Below, piece by piece: positions 32,523 through 44,282 of a DNA stretch of 64,000 bases. Below the pieces are notes generated by a model. It saw only the letters and a program-made list of their open reading frames with translations, was not told where the DNA came from and searched no databases. The stretch comes from Enoplolaimus lenunculus. Lineage: Eukaryota > Nematoda > Enoplea > Enoplida > Thoracostomopsidae. The stretch lies in the NCBI GenBank assembly GCA_030248215.1, contig JASANG010001373.1, forward strand, positions 62,001 through 126,000. Direction: 5' to 3'. The position numbers were made by a program, and so were the translations under genes. How positions within the stretch are numbered: position 1 is the first letter of the stretch; each line of letters begins with the position of its first letter.

Positions 32523-33412
32523 ACCCACGACTTACTCCAACTCCACGGAATACCATGAGAATTGGCATATATTTTTTACATATGCAACAGATAATCACTG
32601 GTTCTGGTTGTCTTAAAATTGCAATATAATGTAGAACTGATCCTAACCAAATTTTCTAAAGCCCAAACTTAAATGCGAATCTAAATCTAAGCTTAAACAA
32701 AAACCTAAAGTCTTCGAGCTCATTTGGGATGCGAGTTGTATTTATAGGGCATAGATGCATATATCAGAGTGAAACCAGATGTCATTTTTACGTACAAAAT
32801 TAGTTCTAAATTACCGTTTATATCTGACCAATTTTTTCATTACAGATATGCTGCAATTGTTTGAAATGAAACAAAAAATTACGCAACTCATCTAAAATCT
32901 TAAAAATTTCGATGCATCCGCTATTTTTTGTTTAAACTTTGACAAAGCCCAGTGAATATTTGCACACGTCGATTGTGTTCGCAGAAAACTAATACATCTT
33001 TGAAATTAGTTTTACTTCAATATCCGTTTTCCGTTTCCGTTATTTTTACTATCCGTTTACACCCTGATATATGAGTAGTGTTGAATTTGCCGTGTGCGAC
33101 CATTAAATTAAAAATTTTTCCTTAAAAATGTTGTGGACAAAAAGCGTCTTACAAACAGATAAAATGTATTTTACAGTTTTTTACACCGAAACAGGGGTGG
33201 CTGGCAGACGACGAACACAGAAAATTCTATGCTTTACTGTATCGCACAGAGCACAGGGCGTTGCAGGCATGCTGGTGATTTTGGCCAAATTTGCACCCTG
33301 TAAAAATGTTTAGGGAGGCTTTGATTCACAAACCAGCTTATTTTTGAGACAACAAAGCCGCTTAAACCTGGTACCATTGTGTTAATTTGTTTAGAAAAAA
33401 CCATCTCTACTT

Positions 33413-33516
<104 letters not shown>

Positions 33517-34212
33517 TGTTGATTTTTGGACACTGTATAAAAAGCTTTATGCTTCTTCCGCGGATTTAATGCATTACTGAGGAAAACGGTTAATTGCACA
33601 CAGGTTGTTTTAATAGCTGTTCACGCCCAGGCATACCTTAAATTACGATTCAAACCTGATTTCTTTTTTTGTCGCCGCTGTCATTATTTAAGCTTATAAA
33701 GCGAAGCTAACAACGGGGCGGTCGAGGAATAAAGGATATATGTGCCAAATTTGGCAAGAACCAAGTAGAAAAACGAGCACATTTACGGCATATAACCTGA
33801 ATGGATTTCAAAGTCAAATCTGGTTCGTTCCCCGAAACCTATCAAACGTGGGCCGGTTGTTCTCAAAAACCGGTTCGGATTTTTGCTTTTGTTCAAAAAT
33901 ATTTTGAGTTGTTTTTTAAGAAATGCAACGAATTAATAAAAATTGTACTTTTTTAAATTGATTTCCACATCCCTGTTTGCCTCGTTAACGATTAATCGAT
34001 TAAATTATTTGGTTTTGATATTAAATTTTCTAGGATCGCTATTTTTTGTCACAAATCAATATGCGCTAAATAGGGCCAACGGACATTGGTCTTGTCCCAG
34101 CGGAAATATTCTAAGGATATCTCAATCATTGATCACTGGCCGTAGATCAGTTTAGCAATCCGATAATTTTTGTTAAAAACATGAGCTTTTGTTGACAAAA
34201 AACAGACTGGCG

Positions 34213-35831
34213 ATGACCGAAGACAATGAAGACCAAGACAGTAAGTATAGATATTAGTGCATTTTTAGTTCTGGCAGTTAAGCTTGAGACCGTCGCAAGA
34301 GGAGGGGGCAGAGGGAGCTATAAGCACCCCATGAAAAAATTTTACCCCACCTATACGCAAAATAAATTGCCTTGTATTCAGGAATTATTGTCTGAAATTT
34401 AAGACAATTACGTGGTGTTGATACAGAGTCTAGACATATGTGCCTTGAATTTAAGACTTTTGTTTCTTAAAATTTTCAGAAATCTTGGTCCAGAATTTTT
34501 CACACTTAAATTGAAGTGTTTGTTTTATGAAGGACTAAGAAAAATATTTCTGGAATATGAGACAAATATGTCCGGAAAAAACTAAGAAATTCACCATGGT
34601 AACGGACTCCAAAACGGAGGGCTGAAGCTCAAAACGATTCCATAATTTTATAAATTTAGATATGTCCAAGATGTAAACTTAGGTTGGAGGAGCGTGAGCT
34701 CAACCCGAAATATCTTTGAAATTCGATTATTTATATACTCTTTTAAGAATATAAACAGATTAACATTTTTCACATCATAAAAATCAGAAAATTAATCCTT
34801 GAATAAAAGACAACTATTTCTTGAAAGAAAGAAACTTGTGTCTTATTAATTGGCAACAGCAATTTCTGAATTATAAGACATTTATGTTTTAACCATTTAA
34901 GAAACGAATGTCTGAGCTGTTTAACAGGTTACTGATGTCTAAAATACAAGACAGTTTAATGCCTTGTAAATTTAAGAAAATAGGGTCTTAAAATTTTAAG
35001 ACAATTTATTTGTGCGTAGAAATATTTCAACCTTGTTTGCAATTAAAAACCTCCGTACGCCGCTTTTGAAAATTTTTAACAACCTAGCAAGATGAGCTGG
35101 TTAATTATCACCTTTAGGCTTATGTTGTTTGCTCTGGTACAATGAATTGATAATAGAACGAATGACATTGGAATCTGGCTTTATGAAATTTTTATGAATC
35201 GAAAAAATTGCATACTGGGTTTCGTGTGTTATTGCATCCTTCACAATGAAACTTGTACACAAGATGCAAAATATAAAAATCCATTCCACAAAACAGTTGA
35301 AATTTTAACTGAAATTTTGCATGAATTGACGGTTCGATGCTGGTATTGATTTAATATGAAAACTGAGCGTCCGAATATGAATTTTTTTATTTTACATCTC
35401 GTATACAACTTTTGGTGTTAACAACGGAAGCCAGGAGGGCTCAGGACATCCTGCCAAAATATTCCCCCCAAAGAAAGTTTTCAACCATGCTTGAAAATCA
35501 AAAAAAAAACACTTGTATACGCCCTGAACAATTTTTAGCCTCCCCTAGCAAGTCCATCATTTACTTAATATTAATCTAACGTTATTTCAAATAGTATTGT
35601 TATTATTATTATTATAACTATTATTATTATCATTGTAATTTTTGTAATAATTATAATTATAATAATAATTATTATTGTAATTTTTGTTATAATTATAATT
35701 ATTATTATAACTATTATTATTATAAATATTATTATCATTATTATTATTATTATTATTATTGTAGTTTTTGTTATAATTATAACTATTATTATAACTATTG
35801 TTATTATTATAAATATTATTATCATCATTAA

Positions 35832-35865
<34 letters not shown>

Positions 35866-38800
35866 GTGTTATCATTATTATTATTATTATTATTATTATT
35901 GTAGTTTTTGTTATAATTATAACTATTATTATAACTATTGTTATTATTATAAATATTATTATCATCATTAATATTATTATTATTATTATTATTATTATTG
36001 TGTTTTCTTTATTAAACAATAAAAACGCAGAAAACAGTTTATAAAATGTTATATTTTTGACAGATTTATCGCTATCATCATCATCATCGACGTATCAGGA
36101 CGAAATTAAAAAACAAATTCGACTCAGCCGCGCAATTGCACGATCGCTGATTTCGCCGGACAAAACAACCAAAGCGAATCGTTTGTTTGAAAAACGCCGA
36201 CATCGGTTGGAATTGCTGGAACAACTGCAGGATAGCAAAGGTTTTCTATTTCCCGGTTGTGATATTTATTAACACATGACCTCCTACATTGACTATAACA
36301 CGCCATGTCTGTCTGCATATGTGCACGGTAATGTGTATCAAAGCTAAAAAGATTGCCGTATGTGCACATATACCGTAATATGAAGTTGTTGCAATTGACC
36401 GTATGGTGTAGTGGTAGCATGCTTGACTCGAGTACAAGTCAGCTGAAGTTCGAGTCCAGGCGTGGTCCTTAAATTTGAGCAAAGCTTCGAACAGGGGTCG
36501 TGCAGATCGTAGCGTGCTAAAACTGTCCACTTACCCTAAAAGTCTAAACTTTAAGCCGAAGCGTAAGTTTAAACGTAAGGTTTAGCTTTATGTCACTCGT
36601 AGCGTCTAAGTGTCCAAGTTTCAATTTTCGTTTGATTGGTTGGTTTCCCACAAGTGAGCCACTGCAGGCCAACGTAGAGTTGAGCTGTGCATACCGTTCT
36701 CGTATAGAGTATACTATAAGCAAGTAAAAACAAAAACTGTACAAGTCCGTAGCAAGCTCCCCTTGCTGGGCGGGGGCTAAAATTTTTAGGGGGCATTCAA
36801 GGGTTTCAATGAGTTACAAGCAAGGTTGAAAATTCTCTAGCGGGGGGTAAAAACTTTTGCACAGGGGTGGCTGAGCCCCCCCCCCCCCCCGTGCCTCCCC
36901 CTTAGCAACGATCCTGAAACTGTGGCCGCAAAATACAAAATGTGGTTGTTTTAACAATCATTACTTGTATGCGCAGTGCAAAACTTGACTCCATTGCGAG
37001 TCCACAGCTTGCTCAAGCGTCAAGCTTTTATAGTTGAGTGATGATGGTAAACTCGTGTTATGCAAGATTCCGAGGTTCGAATCCTAGGTTGAAATTAGGG
37101 TTTGTATTGTCAACTGTGTGTAGCATCTAACACCAGTTGGTGATAGGTCTGGTAAATATTCGAACCAGTGAATACTAAGGCTCAAAATTGAGCACATTTT
37201 TCACAAATGATTTGCTCTACTCGTGTACCGATTTTGAGTTCAACAACTGCATTAGTTAGTGAGTTTGAAATCCTGTTACTAAACTAATGATAGTTGATAT
37301 ACACATTTGAGAATACACGCCTTGATCTCAGATATGATACAAAATATTCATACACGAAAGGGCCAATGTTACTTTTAATGCCGTAACAGTAGATTAAGCG
37401 TATTCTTAAGCCTAAGCCTAAGCGTAAAGCACGAAATGTAATCTAGAATCTAAACCTACTCTTTTATAGACCCACCAGAAACCTGGACGTCCCTTAAAGT
37501 AACGTGGGTCCACGAAAGAGTAAAAAATGTTATTTTAAACTTAAACTCTTTTTGAATATTTCAGAACGCCTCACAAGTCCGACTATCCAAAGTGACGTTG
37601 AACTCGATTCAACTACAGTATCCGAGGACTATGGGATAAAATCAAATCCGTCCGTTTTGAACAGCCCGCAATCGAATGTCAGTGAATCGGCAAGCGAAAA
37701 ATCAGCGCCTGTCCCTCCGCCTTATTTGGGCGCACCCTCACATCCCTCCACAAATGCCGACCGACATCGAAACAATGGTAACGTCCGAATCCCGAAACCG
37801 TTCCGGAATCCGACTTCTGATCCTCAAAGGCATCAGTTGATCTACGGTGATATTGTTCAACATTTTGGAAGGTAAAACTACCATATTGTTGAAAGGTACG
37901 CATACAATGGGGATTGATAAATAGAGTGGATATATCAGCTACTAAAGTTGCTCAAGAGCCGAGAACAACACTTTTAACAGACGTGACGAAAATCTTCTGC
38001 ATCATAAAGATCAAAAAATCTTACCGTGCAAGAAATTACCCTGTTGAACTGTAATCCTTGATATGATTCTGCTTGTGCGACAGGCCACACGCCAGGGTCG
38101 CATAACAGGCGGACTACGAAGAATATAATATCGCTGAAATTCCTAATTCTTTGTGAAAAACGTATATTGTTTTGAGTTTGAAATGACAATAATTACCGCT
38201 GGTTCAACTGGCTTTACTCGCACTGCTACATTCTTAGATAAAGTTGTAATTAATAGCATTCCCTCGACAAGTATTCTCAAATGTATGTAGCACCTAACTT
38301 TCGAACCAGTCAATGCCGAGGGGCTAAAAATCCAGCACATTTTTTTGCATATGATTTGCTCTGCTCCTGTACCAATTTTGAATTCAACAACTGCAACAGT
38401 TTAGTGAGTTTGAATACCTATTCACTAACTGATGATAGTTGCTATACATATTTGAGCATTTATGTACTCATTAGAGAATTTACGGCGCTAGCTAAGTAAT
38501 TTGTTGAAATTCAGTTTTGTGTCAATTTAAAATGCAACATTTTTCATTTTAGTTTGCTTCGAGTATTAAGAAACGTTTTCTGGTTAATAACTTTCAGACC
38601 AGACAAAACAGCGCTTGTCAACGAAAAACTAGCAACCAGCTCAGGCCGCGCATCGCGAATGTTTGCCAAGCAACGTGAACGACTCGAACGTTACGTTGTT
38701 GATGAAACCAGCGTTCGAAGATCAACGTCTCCTGTGGTTCCTTTTATGCCAAAACTGGCACCAAATCCATCGAAACAAGATGTGGTATGAATCATACGGG

Positions 38801-41249
38801 GTCTCTTCCTTATTCCCCCTTAGTTAAAAATTTCGGTCCATGTAAAGGTCTGGGGCGGAACGTTTTTCTGTGGGACTAGAATAGAATAAGCTAAAGTTTT
38901 AGACTATTTTTTGCATGGCTTAGGTTTAGGCTTGGGCTTAGGCTTAGGAACGTGATCATTCTTACGCTTACGCTTAGGCTTATGCTTAGGCTTAGTCTTA
39001 GGCTTAGGCTTAGGCTTAGGAATATGCTTATAATACAGTTCCGCCCCTGTACCTTACATTGTCCAGAATTTGTAGGAAAGTAGGCTTGTGATATTCCTGA
39101 CAAATGCCCTAATTATTACCGGTTTTAGATTAGTGTAAGCATTGAGTTAGCATTGCTAAGCTGCAAAAAATTTTAATGTGAAAAATGTTTCAAATTTTCA
39201 TTTTTTTGTTAGCTCTAGACTTATACAAAAGTTATCATTTACGTCTGTTAAAATTTCGTAATAACAATTAATGGAAAAATTCTCACTTAGTATCTTTAAG
39301 CAATATCCACACGTGAAAGTTTTTGCTGTGAGAACTTTGAGCTGCGACGACCGCACGCAAGTATTGTGAAAGGGGTTTCAAACAAAAGTTGCAACTGCAA
39401 GTTGCAAAACTGCAAAAAATGCAATATGTTTATTGAGGTTTAGCATTAATATGGTTGTCGCTAGGAATTTGCCCGATACATCGCTGCCCCCCACGGCGTT
39501 CAACTGGTTAAATCGCCCTGGCAAGCAGCACTCGAAGACCCAACTGGTTTACCTGACAAAGCGTTTATCACCGTCCCCTCTCGTAGCCAATCACCTTCGA
39601 ACAGATCACGATTACAACAAAATCAACTAACCAATCAGCAACGAGCGACAACGATCAGCTTTTGTGATCAACTATGGCGGGGTGCGTTCGGTGGAGTTAA
39701 TCCAGCACAACTTTCACACAGTCGTCCCACGACACCGTCTTGGATGCCTTTGGATTATAACATAGGTATTCGTGGGTCGTTACGTGCGTCTTGCTTTCTT
39801 AGGAGTTCGATAGCAAAGTAGGCTATAGAATCGTGTCAAAAATACAAAACGTTTTTCGAGTTTATAAAAAAGCGTTTATATTGATGCGAAAATAGCGTTT
39901 TGACAAACACTATGCAAAAAAATGTTTAGGGTTGCAACGGAATTCCGATTCCGGCTAAAATTCCGATCAAATTTGGGTTCCGATTCCGATTCCCACTGGC
40001 TGCCGCTCCGGTGTCGGAATTCCGATTTTTTGATTATGGGCTTTTAATGTGTCCCATAAAGTTTGAAGTATAGTTTGATATTTGGTTCGACCGTATCATT
40101 GCTGCAGTGACAACTGAATTGTATATAGAATTGGTTAATGTTCAAAAATCTGAAGAGTCCTGTTATTCATTGTTTTATAAGACTTCATATTTCAAGTTTT
40201 GTAAATGCTAAAAATGCTTAACTGCAATTAAAATTAAGGCCAAGCTGATGCAGTGCTCTGAGAATTAGCAGGCTGCTCTTAGAATCGGCAGGTCTCGATT
40301 AAATATGATAAGTTTTACAAGTAATTTTTACTGAAAACAAATTTAGAAAGATATACATATTAATATAAACATATGTATATATGTATGCATATAAATATAT
40401 ACACATATTTATATTAATATGTATATCTTTCTAAATTATTTAAGTTTTACAAATAATTTTTACTGAAAACAAACATGCATACTGCAGCAAAAGTCAAAAA
40501 TCATACACTTTACTTTTTAACGGAATACTAAAACTTAAATTCCGACTTCGATTACGATTCCGGTTTCGACAAAAAGGTTTGAGTCCAATTTCATTCCGCT
40601 TAGCAGTTATCCGTTGCATGAAACGCATATTTGTCTTGTGTCAATAACTTGAACGATAATGCAAGGCTATACTTAGGAATGTGCTTTCAAAATTTAAGTA
40701 CGCTTTAAAGTTTCGTATTCAAATTATTTGGTACTGAAGTCTTTAAAGCGCTACAATTAGGTATAGTTGACATTTATGGACGCTAATTAGGGTTTAGAGA
40801 CTCTATCCGATTACGACTCTTGTTGAGGATGCAGAATTATATTGATTGGGACTCAAAATGGGGACCACCCCTATTATCCCCCCTCTTATACGGGTCACTA
40901 CAGTACAGTAAAAAGGTTACTGTTGTTTTAAGACAATCGTAGTCACATTCAACTATCAAAACAACTTGCTCAATCGAACGCAGTGATTGTTTCACCGCGC
41001 TCGTGGAAAGAGTTCGCGTCTGATGCCCGAAAACCCATCGCTAAAATGGCCGGACGGATGACACCGCCGCCATCCGCCATTTATTCAATTCAACTTCAGT
41101 CCAGCAGACCAGACGCTCAACCAGAAGCCAGCCGGAGTTTAAGCCGTCCGTCACAATGGGTATCTGTACGGGAAAAGCGAGCTTTGTTCTCAAATCCTAC
41201 AAGTCAATCTTTGGATAACGACCGCACGGGATCTTTGATGTATTATTAG
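34213..41249 (+). CDS. Synaptopodin-like actin-associated scaffold (tentative)
   Basis: Six coding exons: 34213-34240, 36064-36240, 37565-37871, 38598-38784, 39465-39765, 40984-41249. Phases 1, 1, 2, 0, 1 agree at every junction, giving 421 residues from MTEDNEDQD to the TAG stop. The protein is low in hydrophobics and rich in Ser/Pro/Arg/Gln. Two copies of a basic motif occur: ANRLFEKRRHRLELLEQ (exon 2) and ASRMFAKQRERLERYVVD (exon 4). Exon 3 has a PPPY WW-binding motif; exon 5 has SPWQAALEDPTGLPDKAF; exon 6 has SPRSWKEFASDARKPI. The F-x-K-R-x-R-hydrophobic motif and Ser/Pro disorder recall the synaptopodin/myopodin family, actin-bundling proteins of muscle Z-discs and stress fibres. That identity is from memory of motifs, not a search. 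Introns are crowded with MITEs. Exon 2's donor (GTTTTC) and exon 5's acceptor (CGCTAG) are weak. Confidence 0.65.
34358..35026. mobile_element. AAGACA-rich dispersed element (family M, copy 1)
   Basis: AAATAAATTGCCTTGTATTC at the left is inverted at the right as TTTTAAGACAATTTATTT. The body alternates TTAAGACA / TGTCTTAAA words. A homologue of the same length and order is at 46472-47150. It sits in intron 1 of the synaptopodin-like gene. No coding region. Confidence 0.65.
35577..36003. repeat. ATT/TAT trinucleotide-derived block with internal duplication
   Basis: Imperfect ATT repeats with GTAGTTTTTGTTATAATTAT inserts. A segment of about 120 bp (35740-35870) is repeated almost exactly at 35880-36003, just before exon 2 of the synaptopodin-like gene. 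Confidence 0.8.
36397..36467 (+). tRNA. tRNA-like sequence in an intron, probably a pseudo-tRNA
   Basis: 71 nt with TGGTGTAGTGGTAGCA (A-box), a seven-base loop CTCGAGT between CTTG and CAAG, and AGTTCGAGTCC (B-box). The acceptor arms GACCGTA and CGTGGTC pair only in part. The loop would give anticodon CGA, but a serine tRNA should have a long variable arm, which is absent. More likely a tRNA-derived relic than a working gene. Confidence 0.35.
36745..36910. mobile_element. CAGCTCACC-ended element (family J) copy
   Basis: AGCAAGCTCCCCTTGCTGGG to the G/C runs near 36880. Shares CAAGCAAGGTTGAAAATTCTCTAG with 17100-17140 and 23760-23780. Confidence 0.5.
37030..37105 (+). repeat. tRNA-like SINE fragment
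   Basis: TTGAGTGATGATGGTAAACTC and GAGGTTCGAATCC lie in A-box/B-box order; related to the core of the piggyBac-like family G, without its TTAA ends. Confidence 0.4.
37121..37320. mobile_element. ATTCTCAAATGTGTGTAGCAC MITE (family I)
   Basis: GTGTGTAGCATCTAACACCAG at the left, ATACACATTTGAGAATAC at the right. Middle words CGAACCAGTGAATACT and GATTTGCTCTACTC match the copies at 38272 and 49451. Confidence 0.7.
37361..37510. mobile_element. GTTACTTTAAGGGG MITE (family C), perfect TSD
   Basis: Perfect octamer CACGAAAG at 37353-37360 and 37511-37518. Ends GGCCAATGTTACTTTTAA and TTAAAGTAACGTGGGTC. It is 54 bp upstream of exon 3 of the synaptopodin-like gene. Confidence 0.9.
38272..38465. mobile_element. 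ATTCTCAAATGTATGTAGCAC MITE (family I)
   Basis: GTATTCTCAAATGTATGTAG to ATACATATTTGAGCATTT, inverted ends, same interior order as 49451-49665. Confidence 0.7.
38835..39064. mobile_element. TTAGGC-core MITE (family A)
   Basis: GGTCCATGTAAAGGTCTGGG to CTGTACCTTACATTGTCC; flanks AAAATTTC / AGAATTTG (6 of 8). It starts 50 bp after exon 4's donor. Confidence 0.82.
39928..40620. mobile_element. GGGTTGCAACGGAATTCCG element (family K-like)
   Basis: AATTCCGATTCCGGCTAAAA at the left and GATTACGATTCCGGTTTCG at the right frame an AT-rich body. A perfect-looking palindrome around 40345-40435 (AAATTTAGAAAGATATACAT and its inverse) forms a long hairpin. Confidence 0.5.
40640..40903. mobile_element. MITE family H, left end missing
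   Basis: Same orientation as 7431-7762 and collinear with its right two thirds; ends CTTATACGGGTCACTACAG. It lies about 80 bp before exon 6 of the synaptopodin-like gene. Confidence 0.7.
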
Positions 41250-41375
41250 CCTAATTGCGGCGCGGGGGTGGCATTAACCTCGTTCAAGTTAACATTTGAA
41301 ACTTTAAGTAATTTTCTAATTTATACATACTTGACAATTCAAAACAGCCAAATTCACATTCTGGCCACTGTAAAT

Positions 41376-41836
41376 GGCCCATGTAAAGGTCAGGGGCGGA
41401 ACGTTTTTCTGTGGGACTGCAATAGAGTAAGCTTAAGCTCCAGAGTAATTTTCTAGCTTGGCTTAGGATTAGGCTTAGGCTTCGGAATATGCTCATTCTT
41501 ACGCTTAGGCTTAGGCTTAGGCTTAGGAATGTGCTCATTCCTACGCTTAGGCTTAGGCTTAGGCTTAGGAATGTGCTCATTCCTACGCTTAGGCTTAGGC
41601 TTAGGCTTCGGAATATGCTCATTCCTACGCTTAGGCTTAGGCTTAGGCTTCGGAATATGCTCATTCCTACGCTTAGGCTTAGGCTTAGGCTTCGGAATAT
41701 GCTCATTCCTACGCTTAGACTTAGGCTTAGGCTTAGGCTTAGGCTTACGAATATGCTTATTCTTACGCTTAGACCCAGGCTTAGGCTTAGGAATATGCTT
41801 ATAATACTGGTCCGCCCTTGTTATTTACATTGGTCC
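41376..41836. mobile_element. TTAGGC-core MITE with amplified internal block
   Basis: GGCCCATGTAAAGGTCAGGG to TTATTTACATTGGTCC. The core has at least six tandem blocks of about 54 bp, each GGAATRTGCTCATTCCTACG followed by CTTAGG repeats. It lies 126 bp after the synaptopodin-like stop codon. Confidence 0.88.
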
Positions 41837-42182
41837 TATAACGCGTTTGACGTGACTTGTGATGGAGCATGGACGAAAGGCCGTTTTGGTCGCAATGACG
41901 GCAACATTCGCATGGGTGGATTTGGGATTTTCCCATGTGAGAAGATCCCATAATTTGAAATTTTACAGTTTTTAAACGTAAACCAGCAATCGAGATGACG
42001 ATGATTTCTGGTTGAAAAATGTGTTGAACGAGTAAAATTGTCACACAATTCAATGTATGTGCGTGTGCTTTTTTACTGTAATTTAGCTTATGAAATCACA
42101 TCGCTAGTTTCTGATGCAAAATTTGCATTGCAAAATTTTCACCACAATCGATACTGCTTCATGTGACTTAAATTCGTTATAT

Positions 42183-42487
42183 CAAGAGTCGATAAATAAG
42201 AGTATGCAACTTCCAAAAATACGCATGGCATAAAAAGTACCACCGCGCGTTGCGTTTTGCCCATACCCCCCCTTATTTAGGGGGGTCAACTGCACACAGA
42301 ACTCAGCTAAACTTAATTCAAGAATATAACCGGACACGGTTTGCACTGTGTATCGCAACAGCATTTGCTTGCGTTCAAGGTTTCAATACCCCCCCCCCCC
42401 AATGCAACTCGCGCCGGGTACATTTTTTAATACACGGAATGTACCCAGTGGCACACTCTTGTTATAATGAGAGATCATCCACTCTTG
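42183..42487. mobile_element. CAAGAGT MITE with 7-bp TSD (family E, copy 2)
   Basis: CAAGAGTCGATAAATAAGAG to CATCCACTCTTG, bracketed by a perfect GTTATAT at 42176-42182 and 42488-42494. Confidence 0.85.
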
Positions 42488-42610
42488 GTTATATTGTGAA
42501 TGCCTAAGGGTTTTTGAGTATCATTTTATATATGAAACTTTGTTAAGCATAAGCCTAAACCAACGATGAGTAGGTTAAATTGGATTTAATCTGGCGTTTA
42601 AACGTGAACT

Positions 42611-43156
42611 GGCATATGTAAAGGTCATGGGCGGACCGCTTTTCCCTACAATACATTAAGCTTAATCTTTAGACATTTTGCCAAGGTTTTGGCTTAGGCT
42701 TAGGTATAGACGTGTCCTTTGGCTTATTGCAGAGGCTTTAGGCACAGGCTTAGACTTATCGTACGCTTAGACTTAAGCTTAGACTTAGGTATAAAGTTAT
42801 CCTACGCATAGGCTTAGGCATAGACTTATCCTTTCGCGTTTAAGGTATAAAGTTATCCTTCGCTTAGGCTTAGGCGTAGGCTTAGGCTTAGGCTTAGACT
42901 TAGGCTTAGGCTTAGGCTTAGGCTTAGGCTTAGGCTTAGGCTTAGGCTTAGGCTTAGGCTTAGGCTTAGGCTTAGGCTTAGGCTTAGGCTTAGGCTTAGG
43001 CTTAGGCTTAGGCTTAGGCTTAGGCTTAGGCTTAGGCTTAGGCTTAGGCTTAGGCTTAGGCTTAGGCTTAGGCTTAGGCTTTAGCTTAGGCTTAGGCTTA
43101 GGCTTAGGCTAAGGATAGGCTTATATTTCTGCTTCGACCCTGTTCTATAAAGTAGC
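42611..43156. mobile_element. TTAGGC-core MITE with the longest telomere-like run
   Basis: GGCATATGTAAAGGTCATGG at the left; GACCCTGTTCTATAAAGTAGCC at the right. Positions 42861-43115 are about 42 almost perfect TTAGGC units; 42690-42860 holds a variant region with TAGACTTATCC words. Confidence 0.85.
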
Positions 43157-43411
43157 CGATTGAATACAATCCGATCAAACAACCCTTATCCTACAATTTT
43201 GCTCGGATGCGTGTTTATAGCCATAGAACGAACTTTATTTTTATATATGAGGATGTATTTGAAAAATAAACAAATATACTTTGAATAAAAATACATTTGT
43301 TGAAATATTTATTGAAAATTGAATCTATTTTGAACAAATTGTCGGCTGGGCATGCACGGCTATTAGCTTAATAGCTGCGGTAACAATGTTCAGCAACTTC
43401 GATAACATCTT

Positions 43412-43566
43412 GGGCAAATGTTAAAAACAGGGGCGGAACAGTATTATAAGTATATTCCTAAGCCTACGCCTAAGCCTAAAGCAAGCAACAAAATTAGTCT
43501 AAAGCTTAAGCTTTATTCTATTGCAGTTCCACAGAAAAACGTTCCACCCCTGATCTTTACATGGGG
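43412..43566. mobile_element. TTAGGC-core MITE (family A), short
   Basis: GGGCAAATGTTAAAAACAGG to TGATCTTTACATGGGG; flanks ACATCTTG / ATATCTTG (7 of 8). Only two CCTAAG units remain. Confidence 0.78.
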
Positions 43567-43807
43567 CATATCTTGCGTACACCAGATAACTTTTGAGGGC
43601 ACAGTAGCTTCAAAGTGACCCTATTATAGCCCCTCCCTAAAACGATCCTGCCCTGTTCTATACATGGGCCAAAATTTTGAATCCGCGTTTGACTTAGTTT
43701 CGCTATCGAAAGACCAATGTTTACTATAAGCTCTGAAATCAACATAATTTATTAAGCTTCAAGTACTCTAAATTATCAGAACTATATATTAGGTATTGAC
43801 TACTCAA

Positions 43808-43983
43808 CTGCAATAAATGGTGAGTCAAATTGACTATCTCCAAAATAGGCTCTACCGAACCACACAAAAAGAGTCAAATTCCACTCGGCCAGTGTCAAAC
43901 GTGCAACTTAGTGAGTCGAATTTGACTCTGGCGGAGTCGTTTTGCATTGTAGGGGCATTGACTCACCATTTTTTGCAGTGTAG
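43808..43983. mobile_element. GAGTCAAATTGAC palindrome MITE (family D)
   Basis: TGCAATAAATGGTGAGTC to GACTCACCATTTTTTGCAGTG; hairpin-forming arms as in the other copies. Confidence 0.75.
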
Positions 43984-44154
43984 AGGCGTATTACTGACCG
44001 GAAACAGCGGGATATCCACCCTCAAAATTACTATAGAGACAAAAAAGCAATATGAACAGATCAGAGAATAACATTCTGAATCATAAAGGTCAAGTCATTG
44101 TTTATCCCTCGACCCACTCGGTCGCAGAAAACTTTTACCCGATTTTTACACTCT

Positions 44155-44282
44155 TCCGATATGAAATCCTGGCTGTGCCGCTGATACCAACCGCCAATGG
44201 TCATACCCTCATATACGAATGACAGGGTTACCATTGGCTGTTAACATCAGAGGCGTAGTCAGGATTTCATTTCGAAATGGTA
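44155..44282. mobile_element. Small inverted-repeat element, ATGAAATCCTGGCTGTGCC ends
   Basis: ATGAAATCCTGGCTGTGCCG and the inverse CGTAGTCAGGATTTCAT enclose CCAATGGTCATACCC / GGGTTACCATTGG. About 128 bp. No other full copy seen. Confidence 0.5.

Noticed and set aside
34358-35026. LTR retrotransposon or other virus-like fossil
   Set aside because: The paired copies at 34.4 and 46.5 kb have short inverted ends and no LTR, gag or pol similarity; they fit a non-autonomous DNA element.
35571-35828. Ile-rich membrane protein on the minus strand
   Set aside because: An ATT/ATA microsatellite block read in frame.
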